From contig NZ_CP151637.1 in assembly GCF_038397755.1 (NCBI RefSeq), positions 2,914,001 through 2,978,000 on the forward strand: a DNA stretch of 64,000 nucleotides, in the 5' to 3' direction. Numbering within the stretch: position 1 is the first letter of the stretch; each line of letters begins with the position of its first letter. The notes beneath the pieces are model-generated. The model did no database searches. It saw nothing but the letters and a program-made list of their open reading frames with translations, and was not told the DNA's origin. This document shows, in pieces, positions 1 through 8,992 of the stretch. This stretch comes from Microbacterium sp. LWH7-1.2. GTDB lineage: Bacteria > Actinomycetota > Actinomycetes > Actinomycetales > Microbacteriaceae. Both the position numbers and the translations under genes were made by a program.

Positions 1-32
1 GAGCCGCCACCGAGGAAGGGGCACTGCGATGA
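1..32 (+). CDS. 3' end of an upstream gene (possibly ABC transporter ATPase)
   Basis: The window opens inside a coding frame that ends Ala-Ala-Thr-Glu-Glu-Gly-Ala-Leu-Arg and stops at TGA 30-32. The stop overlaps the next gene's ATG as ATGA, which is typical of translational coupling. The next gene is a six-helix membrane protein, so an ABC ATPase partner is likely by context. Only ten codons are visible, so the identity is inference. Confidence 0.4.
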   Translation, partial: AATEEGALR

Positions 33-724
33 ACCGCACCGTCAACGTCGTGCGCATGCAGCTGATCAACAAGCAGACCTTCATCTGGGTGCCGCTCATC
101 GTGCTCGGCAGCTCGTTCGCGATGTCGCTCGCGATCTACGCGATCCTGAACTCGTCGGGTCTTCCCGGCCCGTTCTACGGCGGCGGCTCGCAGGCTCCGC
201 TGTGGGTCCTGATGTTCGTCGGCATCGCGTCTTTGACGCTGACCTTCCCGTTCTCGCAGGCCATGAGCGTCACCCGACGGGAGTTCTTTTTCGGCACGAT
301 GCTGGCCGCGGCGATGTGCGCGGCGCTGCTGGCAGTCGTCTTCGCGGTCGGGGGCGTGATCGAGGACGCGACGAACGGCTGGGGCATGAACGGGTACTTC
401 TTCGCCCTCGACTGGATCGTCGAGGACGGTCCGCTGGGCGCGGCGTTCTTCTACTTCGTGATGGCGATGCTCATCTTCATGCTCGGGTTCTGGTCCGCGA
501 CGGTCTACAAGCGCTTCGGCGCCCTGCTGCTGACGCTGATCTGGGTCGGAGTCGGCGTGCTGCTGCTCCTGGCCATCTGGGCGATCACCCGCTTCGAGGC
601 GTGGGGTGAGGTGATGTCGTCCCTGGTAGGCCTCGGGGCGGTCGGGCTGGCCGCCTGGGGACTCGTCCTCACCGTCGTGCTCGGCGGGGTCTCGTATCTC
701 ACGCTGCGGCGCACGGTTCCCTGA
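29..724 (+). CDS. Six-helix membrane protein, probable ABC-2 type permease subunit
   Basis: This 231-residue protein has about six hydrophobic helices, near residues 19-39, 57-75, 88-108, 136-155, 165-186 and 199-222. It has no signal peptide or catalytic motif. The start is the ATG that overlaps the upstream stop, so it belongs to an operon that began before the window. Export permeases coupled to a separate ATPase often look like this, short and poorly conserved. The function is inferred from topology and coupling only; no family-specific motif is visible. A strong hairpin follows about 40 nt after the stop. Confidence 0.6.
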   Translation: MNRTVNVVRMQLINKQTFIWVPLIVLGSSFAMSLAIYAILNSSGLPGPFYGGGSQAPLWVLMFVGIASLTLTFPFSQAMSVTRREFFFGTMLAAAMCAALLAVVFAVGGVIEDATNGWGMNGYFFALDWIVEDGPLGAAFFYFVMAMLIFMLGFWSATVYKRFGALLLTLIWVGVGVLLLLAIWAITRFEAWGEVMSSLVGLGAVGLAAWGLVLTVVLGGVSYLTLRRTVP

Positions 725-730
725 TCACCT

Positions 731-764
731 CCCGGCTCGTTGAGCGAGCGTGCGAGCCGAAACG
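731..764. repeat. Dispersed REP-like element, copy 1
   Basis: The core is GTTGAGCGAGCGTGCGAGCC followed by GAAACG. It is related to copies at 14715-14747, 16041-16150 and 56698-56730. GGCTCG (734-739) and CGAGCC (753-758) can pair. It lies between a stop codon and a terminator hairpin. Confidence 0.6.
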
Positions 765-803
765 GATGCTGCCACCCGGCGATCGCGCCGGGTGGCAGCA
801 TCC
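764..803. terminator. Bidirectional terminator hairpin
   Basis: There is a perfect 18-bp inverted repeat, 764-781 with 786-803, and a 4-nt ATCG loop. It sits between two convergent genes, the membrane protein and chorismate mutase, and can serve both. No T-run follows, as is common in high-GC actinobacteria. The outer stem contains the GGATGCTGCC word that recurs across the window. Confidence 0.8.
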
Positions 804-826
804 GTGGTTCCACGTGAAACGGAAGA

Positions 827-1120
827 TCAGCGCGAGTCGGCGGCCTCGGTGTGGTGGCGGATGACCTCGGCGACCACGAAGTTGAACCACTTCTCGGCGA
901 AGGCCGGGTCGAGGTCCGCCTGCTCGGCGAGGCTGCGCAGGCGCGCGGTCTGCTGCTCCTCGCGCGCCGGATCGGAGGCGGGCATGCCGTGCTCGGCCTT
1001 CAGATGGCCTACCTGCTTGGTCGCCTTGAAGCGCTCCGCGAGCAGATACACCAGGGCGGCGTCGATGTTGTCGATGCTGCTTCGCAGTCGTGCCAGCGTC
1101 GTGGTGGGGTCTTCGGTCAT
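827..1120 (-). CDS. Chorismate mutase, AroQ type
   Basis: This 97-residue all-helical protein should convert chorismate to prephenate, the branch point to Phe and Tyr, in the cytoplasm. The family pattern is clear: Leu-Arg-x-x-Ile-Asp-x-Ile-Asp near residue 12, Leu-Leu-Ala-Glu-Arg-Phe near 27, Val-Gly-His-Leu-Lys-Ala near 37 and Asp-Pro-Ala-Arg-Glu-Glu near 50, which supply the binding Arg, Lys and Glu side chains. The length matches monofunctional AroQ domains. The ATG at 1120 has AAGGAG six bases upstream, so a longer frame extending back to 1534 is rejected. It is a single gene converging on the neighbouring membrane-protein operon. Confidence 0.9.
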   Translation of the reverse strand: MTEDPTTTLARLRSSIDNIDAALVYLLAERFKATKQVGHLKAEHGMPASDPAREEQQTARLRSLAEQADLDPAFAEKWFNFVVAEVIRHHTEAADSR

Positions 1121-1253
1121 GGCGCTCCTTCTCGCCCCTCGACGATACCCGAGCGGCTGAGCGCCTCCGCCGTGATGACGAGGCCTCACGCGATCCGGGT
1201 GAAGTTGCCGCGCGCCCTCGTCGCGCGCACCACCCAGCCCTAGAGTGTGACCC

Positions 1254-2477
1254 ATGACCGATGCCTCGCCCGCCCTCGGTGCCACCGCAGCCGAGGTTGC
1301 TGAGCCCCTGTCCGCCGATGCCGCGGCGGGCACGGACAGTTTCGCGACCACCCCCGTCGCCCCCGACGACACCGCACCCGACGCCACCCCGGTCTTCACC
1401 GGTGAGGCGCCGGAGGGCAAGACGTTCTGGGCGAACCTCAACAGCCCCTTCCGGTTGGGTCTGGTGCTGACGCTCGGCGGACTCGCGGCGATCGCCCTGG
1501 GCCTGGCGTTCTGGAACCTCTCGACGATCATCATCTACGTCGTGTTCGCGCTGTTCGCGGCGCTCGGCCTCGATCCCGTCGTGCGCTGGTTCGGGCGGCA
1601 CAACGTGTCGCGGCCGTGGGCGATCGTGATCGTCTACACGGCGTTCGCTCTGGTGCTCACCGGCATCCTGCTCCTCGTCGTGCCGACCCTGATCAAGCAG
1701 ATCAGCGCGTTCTTCTCCGACCTCCCGACGACCATCGCGAACTTCCAGAAGTCGGACTTCTACGGCTGGCTCAGCGACACGTTCGGGTCGCAGGTCGGCC
1801 AGATCACCGACCAGGTGGAGTCGTTCCTGACCAACCCGGCGAACATCGCCGCCATCGGCGGCGGCGTGGTGAACTTCGCCGTGAGCGTGGGCACGACGAT
1901 CTCTGGTCTCATCATCGTGCTCGTGCTGAGCCTGTACTTCCTCGCGGGCCTGCCCGCCATGAAGGTGGCCTTCAACCGCTTCGTCGCTGCCCGCAACCGC
2001 AAGAAGGCGGCGGAGATGACCGACCAGATCACCGACTCCATCGGCGCCTACCTGATGGGCATGGTGGTGCTGGCGTTCTGCAACTCGGTGGTCGCGTTCC
2101 TGCTGCACCTTTTCCTCGGGCTGCCGTTCCCGGCGCTGATGGGCGTGCTCGCATTCCTCATCACCCTGATCCCTCTCATCGGTTCGGTGCTGTACTGGAT
2201 CACGGCGACGACGATCGCGCTCTTCACCGGCGGCTGGGTGCCTGCGCTGATCTTCGCGGTCATCTACCTCATCTACATGCAGCTCGAGGCATACGTGCTC
2301 ACGCCGAAGGTCATGAACAAGGCGATCTCGGTGCCCGGCGCCCTCGTCGTGATCGGTGCGATGGTCGGTGGAACGCTGCTCGGCCTCCTCGGCGCGCTCG
2401 TCGCCATCCCGGTGACGGCGTCGATCCTCCTGATCATCAAGCAGGTCTTCATCCCCAAGCAGGACGCCAAGATCTGA
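1254..2477 (+). CDS. AI-2E family transporter (YdgG/PerM-like permease)
   Basis: This 407-residue membrane protein has a Pro/Ala-rich cytoplasmic N-terminus of about 65 residues. Paired helices follow near residues 68-110, a soluble segment around 150-210, and a C-terminal helix bundle with the family-typical Leu-Ile-Pro-Leu-Ile-Gly stretch near 305. The family is named for AI-2 export, but many members move other solutes, including Na+/H+ exchange, so the substrate here is unknown. A -10-like TAGAGT lies at 1241-1246, 7 nt before the ATG, so the mRNA is probably leaderless. A GC-rich hairpin follows the stop. Confidence 0.88.
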   Translation: MTDASPALGATAAEVAEPLSADAAAGTDSFATTPVAPDDTAPDATPVFTGEAPEGKTFWANLNSPFRLGLVLTLGGLAAIALGLAFWNLSTIIIYVVFALFAALGLDPVVRWFGRHNVSRPWAIVIVYTAFALVLTGILLLVVPTLIKQISAFFSDLPTTIANFQKSDFYGWLSDTFGSQVGQITDQVESFLTNPANIAAIGGGVVNFAVSVGTTISGLIIVLVLSLYFLAGLPAMKVAFNRFVAARNRKKAAEMTDQITDSIGAYLMGMVVLAFCNSVVAFLLHLFLGLPFPALMGVLAFLITLIPLIGSVLYWITATTIALFTGGWVPALIFAVIYLIYMQLEAYVLTPKVMNKAISVPGALVVIGAMVGGTLLGLLGALVAIPVTASILLIIKQVFIPKQDAKI

Positions 2478-2488
2478 TGCTGCGAACT

Positions 2489-2511
2489 CCGTGCCCGCAC
2501 CGCGGGCACGG
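2489..2511 (+). terminator. Terminator hairpin after the AI-2E gene
   Basis: A 10-bp perfect stem CCGTGCCCGC / GCGGGCACGG with a 3-nt loop begins 11 nt after the stop codon. It is followed by GGGGTTG. Confidence 0.75.
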
Positions 2512-2549
2512 GGGTTGTCGGCGCCGGCGACCGCGCTCATACTGTGCGC

Positions 2550-4160
2550 ATGGCGATCCGGGAGGCCGGCGTCGTGGACTGGACGGGCCGTTTCGAGGAG
2601 CTCACGGCGCGCGAGGCCGCACTGGCGGGCGATGAGCTGGACGAGCTGGGCCAGGCGGCGTGGTTCGTCGGCCACGACGACGTCTCGGTGCGCGCGTGGG
2701 AGCGAGCACACCTGCGCTACTTGGACGACGGCGACCTGTCGTCGGCGGTTCGCTGCGTGTTCTGGCTGGGGTTCACGCTCAGCGAGCACGGCGATGAGGT
2801 GCGCGGCGGCGCGTGGATGGGCCGGCTCATGGAGCTGTGCGCCCGCGATGACGCGACCCCGGCCACCGAGGCCGTCCACGCCCTGTGCATCGCCTACGGC
2901 GCCTTCTCACGGGGTCGGGTCGAGGCATCCGTCCCGCTCTTCCGTCAGGCGGTGGAGAGAGCGGATGCTGCCGCCGACGTCGATGCGTTCACCCTCGCCA
3001 CGATGAGCCTGGGCCGTGCGCTGATGATGACGGGACGGATCGACGAGGCCATCGTGGAGCTCGACCGGGTGATGCTGCTGATCGCCGACGGCCGCGTGAG
3101 CGACCGAGCCGCAGGCCCCGCGTACTGCGCGGTGATCGCGAGCCTGCTCGGTCGCGGCGACGTGGAACGGGCACGGGTATGGACGCGCGAGCTCGGCGAC
3201 TGGTGCGATTCGCAGCGGGGGCTGGAACCCTTCCGCGGGGAGTGCACACTGCACAGGGCGGGGGTGCTGCAACTCGGCGGTGAATGGCAGGCCGCCGCCA
3301 CCGCGACCGATCAGGTCTGCACGACGGAGAAGCGCCCGGAGACTCTGGCGCACGCCTGGTACCGGGCGGCGGACCTGCATCGCGTGACCGGTCGACCCGC
3401 TCCTGCCCGCGAGGCGCTGCGCCGCGCGGCGGCGCTCGGACTCGACGTGCAGCCCGGCCTGGCCCTGCTGAAGCGCGACGCCGGCGACCTCGCCGGCGCG
3501 TGGGCCGGACTCGAGGGCGCCCGGACGACCGCGGTGGAGCCGGCGGTGCGGGCAGAGGTGCTCGCCGCCGCCGTGCAGGTCGCACTCGACCGCGGCCGCC
3601 TCTCGGATGCCGCCGCGGCGGCACACGAGCTGTCGGCGTGCGCCACGGCGTTCGACACCCTGTACCTGCGGGCCCTGTCGTCGCGCGCCGACGGCGAACT
3701 GGCGCTGGCCGAGGGCCGCGCGGGCGAGGCCCTGCCGCTGCTGCGCGCGTCGTGGGCCGCCTGGCGCCGCCTCGACGCCCCGTACGAAGCGGCACTCACG
3801 CGGGTCGCGATCGGCGCGGCGATCCGGGCGATCGGCGACGCAGAGGGCGCCGAGCTCGAGTTCGACGCGGCCCGGGGCGTGCTCGAGGGCCTGGGCGCGA
3901 TCCCCGACCTCGCGCGGCTCGAGCGGGTGGCGGCCGCGGCGCCGGTCGCAGCATCCGATCCCGGACTCAGCCGTCGCGAGCGAGAGGTTCTCGCGCTCGT
4001 GTCGCGGGGCTGGTCCAACCGGCGCATCGCCGAGCACCTCTTCCTCAGCGAGCGCACCGTGGCGCGGCACGTCGGCAGCATCCTCGCCAAGCTCGGCGTG
4101 CCCAGCCGCTCAGCCGCCACCGCCTACGCGTTCGAGCACGACCTAGTCGCCACCACCTGA
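2550..4160 (+). CDS. LuxR-type transcriptional regulator with helical-repeat N-terminus
   Basis: This 536-residue regulator ends in a LuxR/GerE helix-turn-helix at about residues 460-525 (Leu-Ser-Arg-Arg-Glu-Arg-Glu-Val-Leu, then Leu-Ser-Glu-Arg-Thr-Val-Ala-Arg-His). The first 440 residues are Ala/Leu/Arg-rich helices resembling tetratricopeptide repeats. No Walker A motif is visible, so it is not a full MalT/LAL-type STAND ATPase; it looks like the sensor and DNA-binding portions alone. The ATG at 2550 is chosen over GTG 2544 because a CATACT/TACTGT -10-like box lies just upstream, suggesting a leaderless mRNA. It precedes a flavoprotein gene, with a pair of palindromes in the gap. Confidence 0.85.
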   Translation: MAIREAGVVDWTGRFEELTAREAALAGDELDELGQAAWFVGHDDVSVRAWERAHLRYLDDGDLSSAVRCVFWLGFTLSEHGDEVRGGAWMGRLMELCARDDATPATEAVHALCIAYGAFSRGRVEASVPLFRQAVERADAAADVDAFTLATMSLGRALMMTGRIDEAIVELDRVMLLIADGRVSDRAAGPAYCAVIASLLGRGDVERARVWTRELGDWCDSQRGLEPFRGECTLHRAGVLQLGGEWQAAATATDQVCTTEKRPETLAHAWYRAADLHRVTGRPAPAREALRRAAALGLDVQPGLALLKRDAGDLAGAWAGLEGARTTAVEPAVRAEVLAAAVQVALDRGRLSDAAAAAHELSACATAFDTLYLRALSSRADGELALAEGRAGEALPLLRASWAAWRRLDAPYEAALTRVAIGAAIRAIGDAEGAELEFDAARGVLEGLGAIPDLARLERVAAAAPVAASDPGLSRREREVLALVSRGWSNRRIAEHLFLSERTVARHVGSILAKLGVPSRSAATAYAFEHDLVATT

Positions 4161-4173
4161 GACCCCGGCGTGT

Positions 4174-4256
4174 TCCTCGATTGAGGATCTGCGCCGAGAT
4201 GTGGAGCCCGACGCGGCGTTTCGCTCCGCATCCCGGCAACGCTCCTCGATCGAGGA
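4174..4256. promoter_or_regulatory. Pair of palindromes between the luxR-type gene and the flavoprotein gene
   Basis: TCCTCGATTGAGGA at 4174-4187 is a near-perfect palindrome. TCCTCGATCGAGGA at 4243-4256 is a perfect 14-bp one. Both continue into a similar flank, GATCTGCGCCGA and GATCCGCGTCGA, so each unit is about 26 bp, with 69 bp between starts. They lie upstream of the flavoprotein promoter. They could be operators for the adjacent LuxR-type regulator or mRNA hairpins. Confidence 0.5.
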
Positions 4257-4370
4257 TCCGCGTCGACTCAGACGGAGCGGCGGACGGATGCTGCGGCCCC
4301 GCGGAATTGGTCATTTCTGCCGATTCGGACGGGCGGCGGCCCCTCCTACCGTGAGCGGAAGGAGGTCATC

Positions 4371-5489
4371 ATGGACACCACAGCACTCGACACCGTGATC
4401 ATCGGCGCGGGCCCGGCGGGTCTTCACACCGCGCGTCTGCTCGCAGAACGCGGGGTCGACTTCGAGATCATCGACGGCCACGACCGCGTCGGAGACGCGT
4501 GGCGCGAGCGCTATCGCTCGCTGCGGCTGTTCTCGCCGCGGCGGTGGGCGGAGATTCCGGGCATGCGGATGGGCATCGGGTTCTTCGACTACCCCACCGG
4601 CACGCAGTTCGCCGACTACCTCGAGCAGTGCGCCGCCGCGATCGGCGCGCGGCTGCGGCTCTCGACCAGAGTCGAGCGGCTGTCGCTGACAGAGGACGGA
4701 CGCTTCCGCCTCGCGCTCTCCCCCGCAGGCGAGGTCGTCGCCTCGCACGTCGTCATCGCCGCCGGCGCGCACGAACGACCGGTCCTTCCGGCGTTCGCCG
4801 CGGCCCTCGACCCGGCGATCCACGCGCTGCACTCGCTGGACTACCGCGGTCCCGAGGACTTCGCGCCCGGACCGGTGCTCGTCGTCGGCGCCGCCAACTC
4901 GGGCACCGACATCGCACTCGAGGCAGCGGTATCCGGTCATGCGACCACGCTCGCGGGCCGCCACCCCGGACAGGTGCCGATCAGCATCGACACGCCGATA
5001 GGCAACCTCGTCAGCAGCGTCTTCATCCGCCGGCTGCGCGGCCTGACCCTCGACACCGAGCGGGGCCGGCGCTTCGCGGCCGCGAATCGTGGTCATGGCG
5101 TCAACCTCGTGCGTAACCATCTGGCCGACCTCGCCAAGGCCGGCGTGCGTCAGGTCGGGCGCGTCACGGGTCTGGACGCCGAGGGCCGGCCGGTGCTCGA
5201 GGACGGAGAGCGGATGGATGCCGCGACCGTCGTGTGGTGCACCGGCTCGCTGCCCGACCTGCACTGGGTGGGCATCCCCGCCGCCTTCGACGGGAATGGC
5301 GACGTCGCACACGAGCGCGGGCTCGCGACCGGCGTCCCGGGACTCGCGTTCGTGGGGCTGCCCTTCCAGTACTCGGTCGCCTCGCCCACCCTCATGGGGA
5401 TGGAGCGGGATGCCGCTTATGTCGTGTCGCACCTGTTCGAGCCGTCGCGCCCGGCGCCCGCGCGGTCGGCGGCATCGGTCGCCGCGTGA
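4371..5489 (+). CDS. FAD-dependent NAD(P)-binding oxidoreductase (flavin monooxygenase-like)
   Basis: This 372-residue cytosolic flavoprotein has two dinucleotide folds. An N-terminal FAD-binding Gly-Ala-Gly-Pro-Ala-Gly lies at about residues 9-14, and an NAD(P)-binding Val-Gly-Ala-Ala-Asn-Ser-Gly near 172. A Cys-Thr-Gly of the 'ATG' type is near 292 and an Asp-Tyr-Pro-Thr-Gly motif near 75. This resembles the CzcO / YhjG-like single-component monooxygenase group. The substrate is unknown. GGAAGGAGG lies six bases before the ATG. The stop is three bases from the convergent lactonase gene. The LuxR-type gene and paired palindromes upstream suggest local control. Confidence 0.87.
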   Translation: MDTTALDTVIIGAGPAGLHTARLLAERGVDFEIIDGHDRVGDAWRERYRSLRLFSPRRWAEIPGMRMGIGFFDYPTGTQFADYLEQCAAAIGARLRLSTRVERLSLTEDGRFRLALSPAGEVVASHVVIAAGAHERPVLPAFAAALDPAIHALHSLDYRGPEDFAPGPVLVVGAANSGTDIALEAAVSGHATTLAGRHPGQVPISIDTPIGNLVSSVFIRRLRGLTLDTERGRRFAAANRGHGVNLVRNHLADLAKAGVRQVGRVTGLDAEGRPVLEDGERMDAATVVWCTGSLPDLHWVGIPAAFDGNGDVAHERGLATGVPGLAFVGLPFQYSVASPTLMGMERDAAYVVSHLFEPSRPAPARSAASVAA

Positions 5490-5492
5490 GCG

Positions 5493-6689
5493 TCAGCGCA
5501 CGGGGAGCAGGCAGGTCGGCGACGGGGCGTCGGTGCGGTGGCGCACGCGGCCGGGCACACCCGTGCGCACGTCGAGTGTGAGCGAGGCGACCTCGTTCGA
5601 CAGCTGACCGGCGACGAGCAGGATGTCTCGCACCACCACGTGGTGCCGCGGCCAGTCCACCCCGGCGTCGACGAGCGCGACCGGCTCGACGTACTCGCCG
5701 GCCCCGCGCACGCGCAGCGTCGCGAGCGCGTTGCTGCCGCGAACCCCGGCGTACAGGAACTCCCCGTCGCGCGATGCCGCGAGCTCGGCGGCGCTGTCGC
5801 CCGGGAGGGTCCCCGCGCCGAGCGGCGTGCCCCCGATGAGGCTCCAGGTGCCGTCGGCCGCGGGCGCGAGCACGAACAGCTCGCACGAGAACTCGGTCAC
5901 GACGTACAGGTGCCCGCTCGGGTGCCACACCATGTGCCGCGGACCGCTGCCCTGCGGCAGCGCCACCTGCTGCACCTGCCGCAGTCCGTTGGTCCCATCG
6001 CGCCAGAACCGTACGACGTCGTAGCCCAGGTCGGTCGTCGCGATGAGCCCGCCCGGCAGGAACACCGCCTCGTGCGCACGAGAGGGACGGGCGACGGATG
6101 CCTCGGCCCCGGCTTCGTCGGCTGCGGCGGGGGCGTCGCGGTCGTGGTCGGGGACGAGGTGCGCGTACTCCTCGCCGGCGGCCTCACGCAGCGCGCGGGC
6201 GGCGGCCGCAAGGTCGATGTCGCCCGCCTGTTCCGGCGCGCCGTCGGGTCCGTAGGGGTCGACGGCCGCAGCAGCGATCACCGGCGACGAGGGTCGGCCC
6301 GCAGCATCCAGGCCCATACGGACCACGCGTCCGTCGCCCCAGCAGCTCGCGACGAGGAACCGGCCGTCGGGCGACACCGCGACATGGCACACCGCCTCGC
6401 CGGCGGCGATCGGCGCGCCGAGCGGGGCGAACGTCGCCTCCCCTGTGCGGCGGAACGCCTGCACCTGCTGCCGCGCCTCGAGCGCCGCGTACACGACGTC
6501 GCCCGGGGCGACGGTCAGGGAACCCGGGTGCGGCACCAGCCACGACGGCGAGTGGGTCGTCGCGACCTCACCGGCGAACGCCAGCGGGCCGCCCGCTGAG
6601 GCGTCGTCGGCGGGGCCGGCGAGCAGCATCCCGATTCCGGACGCACTGCCGCCCATGTCGGCGGTGTACCCGCCCAGCCAGAACTTCAT
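5493..6689 (-). CDS. Lactonase-family seven-bladed beta-propeller protein
   Basis: This 398-residue protein has the repeating blade pattern of the 6-phosphogluconolactonase / 3-carboxymuconate cyclase family (YbhE-like): repeated 'Val-Ser-Pro-Asp-Gly-Arg-Phe', 'Ser-Gly-Pro-Arg-His-Met' and 'Ala-Ala-Ser-Arg-Asp-Gly-Glu-Phe-Leu-Tyr' motifs. If active it hydrolyses a sugar lactone in the cytosol; in actinobacteria the role is usually unproved. The insert around residues 170-220 (Asp/Glu/Ala-rich, containing His-Asp-Arg-Asp) is longer than in Escherichia coli Pgl. It lies 10 nt downstream of purA on the same strand, so it may be co-transcribed. Confidence 0.85.
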   Translation of the reverse strand: MKFWLGGYTADMGGSASGIGMLLAGPADDASAGGPLAFAGEVATTHSPSWLVPHPGSLTVAPGDVVYAALEARQQVQAFRRTGEATFAPLGAPIAAGEAVCHVAVSPDGRFLVASCWGDGRVVRMGLDAAGRPSSPVIAAAAVDPYGPDGAPEQAGDIDLAAAARALREAAGEEYAHLVPDHDRDAPAAADEAGAEASVARPSRAHEAVFLPGGLIATTDLGYDVVRFWRDGTNGLRQVQQVALPQGSGPRHMVWHPSGHLYVVTEFSCELFVLAPAADGTWSLIGGTPLGAGTLPGDSAAELAASRDGEFLYAGVRGSNALATLRVRGAGEYVEPVALVDAGVDWPRHHVVVRDILLVAGQLSNEVASLTLDVRTGVPGRVRHRTDAPSPTCLLPVR

Positions 6690-6699
6690 GCGGACGAGC

Positions 6700-7986
6700 T
6701 CAGTCGACGAGGTCGTGGCGCACGATGACGGCGTCGCGGGCGGCGCCCACGCCGATCACCGAGATGCGGGTGCCGCTCATCGCCTCGAGCGCGAGGACGT
6801 ACTGCTGTGCCTCGAGGGGGAGCTCGTCGAACGTGCGGGCCTTCGAGATGTCCTGCTTCCAGCCGGGGAAGTACTCGAGGATCGGCTTCGCGTGGTGGAA
6901 GTCTGACTGGTTCACCGGGACCTCGTCGAACCGCTCGCCCTCGACCTCGTACGCGACGCAGACCGGGATCTGGTCGAGGCCGGTGAGGATGTCGAGCTTG
7001 GTCAGCACGAGGTCGGTGATGCCGTTGATGCGCGTCGCGTAGCGTGTGATGGGGGCGTCGTACCAGCCCACGCGGCGCGGGCGGCCGGTCGTGGTGCCGA
7101 ACTCGAAGCCGCGGGAGCGCAGGAAGTCGCCGTTCTCGTCGAACAGCTCGGTCGGGAACGGACCCGAGCCCACACGCGTCGTGTACGCCTTCACGATGCC
7201 GACGATGCGGTCGAGGCGGTTGGGGCCGACGCCCGAGCCTGTCGCCGCGCCACCGGCCGTGGCCGACGAGGACGTCACGAACGGGTAGGTGCCGTGGTCG
7301 ACGTCGAGCATCGTCGCCTGACCGCCCTCGAAGACGACCACGTCGCCGGCGTCGAGCGCGTCGTTGAGGAGCAGCGAGGTGTCGGCCACCATCGGGCGCA
7401 GCCGCTCCGCGTACGACAGCAGGTCCTCGACGATCTCGTCGGCGGTGATCGCGCGGCGGTTGAAGATCTTGACCAGCAGGTGGTTCTTCTGGTCGAGGGC
7501 GCCCTCGACCTTCTGGCGCAGGATGTTCTCGTCGAAGAGGTCCTGCACGCGGATGCCGACGCGGTTGATCTTGTCGGCGTAGGCCGGGCCGATACCGCGA
7601 CCGGTGGTGCCGATCTGGCGCTTGCCGAGGAAGCGCTCGGTGACCTTGTCGAGCGTGCGGTGGTACTGCGTGATGATGTGCGCGTTCGCGCTGACGCGCA
7701 GGCGCGAGGTGTCGAGACCGCGGGCGTGGAGCGCCTCGAGCTCGTAGAAGAGCACTTCGAGGTCGATGACGACGCCGTTGCCGATCACCGCGTTCACGCC
7801 GGGAGACAGGATGCCGGAAGGCAGCAGGTGCAGCGCGTACTTCTCGTCGCCGATCACGACCGTGTGGCCGGCGTTGTTCCCGCCGTTGAACTTGACCACC
7901 CAGTCGGTGCGCTCACCCAGGAGATCGGTGGCCTTGCCCTTGCCCTCGTCTCCCCACTGGACTCCGACGATCACGATGCCTGGCAT
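6700..7986 (-). CDS. purA: Adenylosuccinate synthetase
   Basis: This 428-residue enzyme joins IMP and aspartate using GTP, the first step from IMP to AMP. The N-terminal loop Gly-Asp-Glu-Gly-Lys-Gly-Lys with the catalytic Asp and His (Asn-Asn-Ala-Gly-His-Thr) is intact. The IMP-binding Thr-Thr-Gly-Arg-Gly-Ile-Gly-Pro and the C-terminal base-recognition Thr-Lys-Leu-Asp are also present. Length is normal. A GGGGGAG Shine-Dalgarno and a TAGGAT -10-like box lie upstream of the ATG. The lactonase gene follows after 10 nt. Confidence 0.97.
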   Translation of the reverse strand: MPGIVIVGVQWGDEGKGKATDLLGERTDWVVKFNGGNNAGHTVVIGDEKYALHLLPSGILSPGVNAVIGNGVVIDLEVLFYELEALHARGLDTSRLRVSANAHIITQYHRTLDKVTERFLGKRQIGTTGRGIGPAYADKINRVGIRVQDLFDENILRQKVEGALDQKNHLLVKIFNRRAITADEIVEDLLSYAERLRPMVADTSLLLNDALDAGDVVVFEGGQATMLDVDHGTYPFVTSSSATAGGAATGSGVGPNRLDRIVGIVKAYTTRVGSGPFPTELFDENGDFLRSRGFEFGTTTGRPRRVGWYDAPITRYATRINGITDLVLTKLDILTGLDQIPVCVAYEVEGERFDEVPVNQSDFHHAKPILEYFPGWKQDISKARTFDELPLEAQQYVLALEAMSGTRISVIGVGAARDAVIVRHDLVD

Positions 7987-8136
7987 GGGCTACTCCCCCG
8001 TTATCGGACGGTTACACCCCATCCTATCGGGATGCTTCGTCACGCCTTCTGGCGCCGTGAGTCCTCCCGTGACATCGTCCAGCGGTTGCCGATCGAGCTG
8101 ATCCGGTCACGATGGGTCAGCGCGGTGCCCCGGCCG

Positions 8137-8361
8137 TCACAAGCGACCGCTTCGCGCCGATCGGCGGGCGCGGCGACGCCGGGCGATGCCGATCCAGACC
8201 AGCGCCACCCCGACGACGAGCACGATCGGCCCGATCGTGGCCCACAAGGGCGAACCGCTCATCGCCGACCCGCCCAGCACGTTGAGACCCTGCAGGGTCC
8301 ACACCAGCCCCACGGCGACGAGGATCACACCGGGCACGAGGAACGGCCACATTCGCTTCAC
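8137..8361 (-). CDS. Small two-helix membrane protein
   Basis: This 74-residue protein has two hydrophobic helices, at about 6-28 and 42-62, and an Arg-rich cytoplasmic tail. It has no recognised domain; such short proteins are common in Microbacteriaceae. The GTG start is supported by a TAGAGT -10-like box (rc of 8369-8374) seven bases upstream, suggesting a leaderless mRNA. It is upstream of purA on the same strand, 150 nt away, and is probably transcribed separately. Confidence 0.65.
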   Translation of the reverse strand: MKRMWPFLVPGVILVAVGLVWTLQGLNVLGGSAMSGSPLWATIGPIVLVVGVALVWIGIARRRRARRSARSGRL

Positions 8362-8468
8362 GGTGCCGACTCTAGGGTCGCCGCGGCGCGCGCGACAGAG
8401 CCCGGGATTCCGCCGTCGCCGCGCCGCCGCTTCGGGTGCGCCGACCAGGGCGGTGGCAGGATCGGAGT

Positions 8469-8981
8469 GTGGCCGACGGCGAAGACGTCTCTCTGACGCA
8501 ACCGGGGCGCGCGGACTGGCGCGAGCACCCGGAGGGCTTCCGGCGCTGGGAGAGATCCACGACCCTCGGCGAGGGCGACGACGTCTGGGACTGGGCGCGC
8601 GCCGAGGTGCTGAGGTGGGGCGTGAAGACCCGCAGCGGCTTCACCGTCTCTCCGGAGGCGACCGCCGTGCGTCCCGGCGACCGGCCGGTGATCATGGCGC
8701 ACCCGTTCGGGCTGTCGGTGCGCGAGCCCGTCGAGGTCGTCGCCGTCGTCGATCGGAGCGACCGCGTCGGCTTCGCCTACCAGACGCTCGCCGGCCACCC
8801 GGTCACGGGCGAGGAGGCCTTCGTCGTGCACCGAGACGGCGCCTCGGTGCTGCTCACGATCCGCTCACTGACGCGCCCCGGCCGGCGGCAGTGGCGCGCT
8901 CTGTACCCGGCCCCGCTCCTCGCGCAGGCGGTCGCACGCCGCCGCTACCTCCGCGCGCTCCGCGTCCGCGCCGCCCGCTGA
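8469..8981 (+). CDS. DUF1990 family protein
   Basis: This 170-residue protein matches DUF1990. Landmarks are the Trp-Ala-Arg-Ala-Glu-Val-Leu-Arg-Trp-Gly region near residue 40 and the hallmark Val-Gly-Phe-Ala-Tyr-Gln-Thr-Leu-Ala-Gly-His-Pro, then Gly-Glu-Glu-Ala-Phe near 100-120. Members occur across actinobacteria and plants, with no settled biochemical role. GTG 8469 is preferred to an upstream ATG at 8436 because the extra residues look non-coding. It converges on the carboxypeptidase gene, leaving 11 nt between stops. Confidence 0.8.
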   Translation: MADGEDVSLTQPGRADWREHPEGFRRWERSTTLGEGDDVWDWARAEVLRWGVKTRSGFTVSPEATAVRPGDRPVIMAHPFGLSVREPVEVVAVVDRSDRVGFAYQTLAGHPVTGEEAFVVHRDGASVLLTIRSLTRPGRRQWRALYPAPLLAQAVARRRYLRALRVRAAR

Positions 8982-8992
8982 ACGCGCGGGCG

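Noticed and set aside
1254..2477. AI-2E protein as evidence of an AI-2 quorum system
   Set aside because: The family name is historical and no luxS or lsr genes are in the window.
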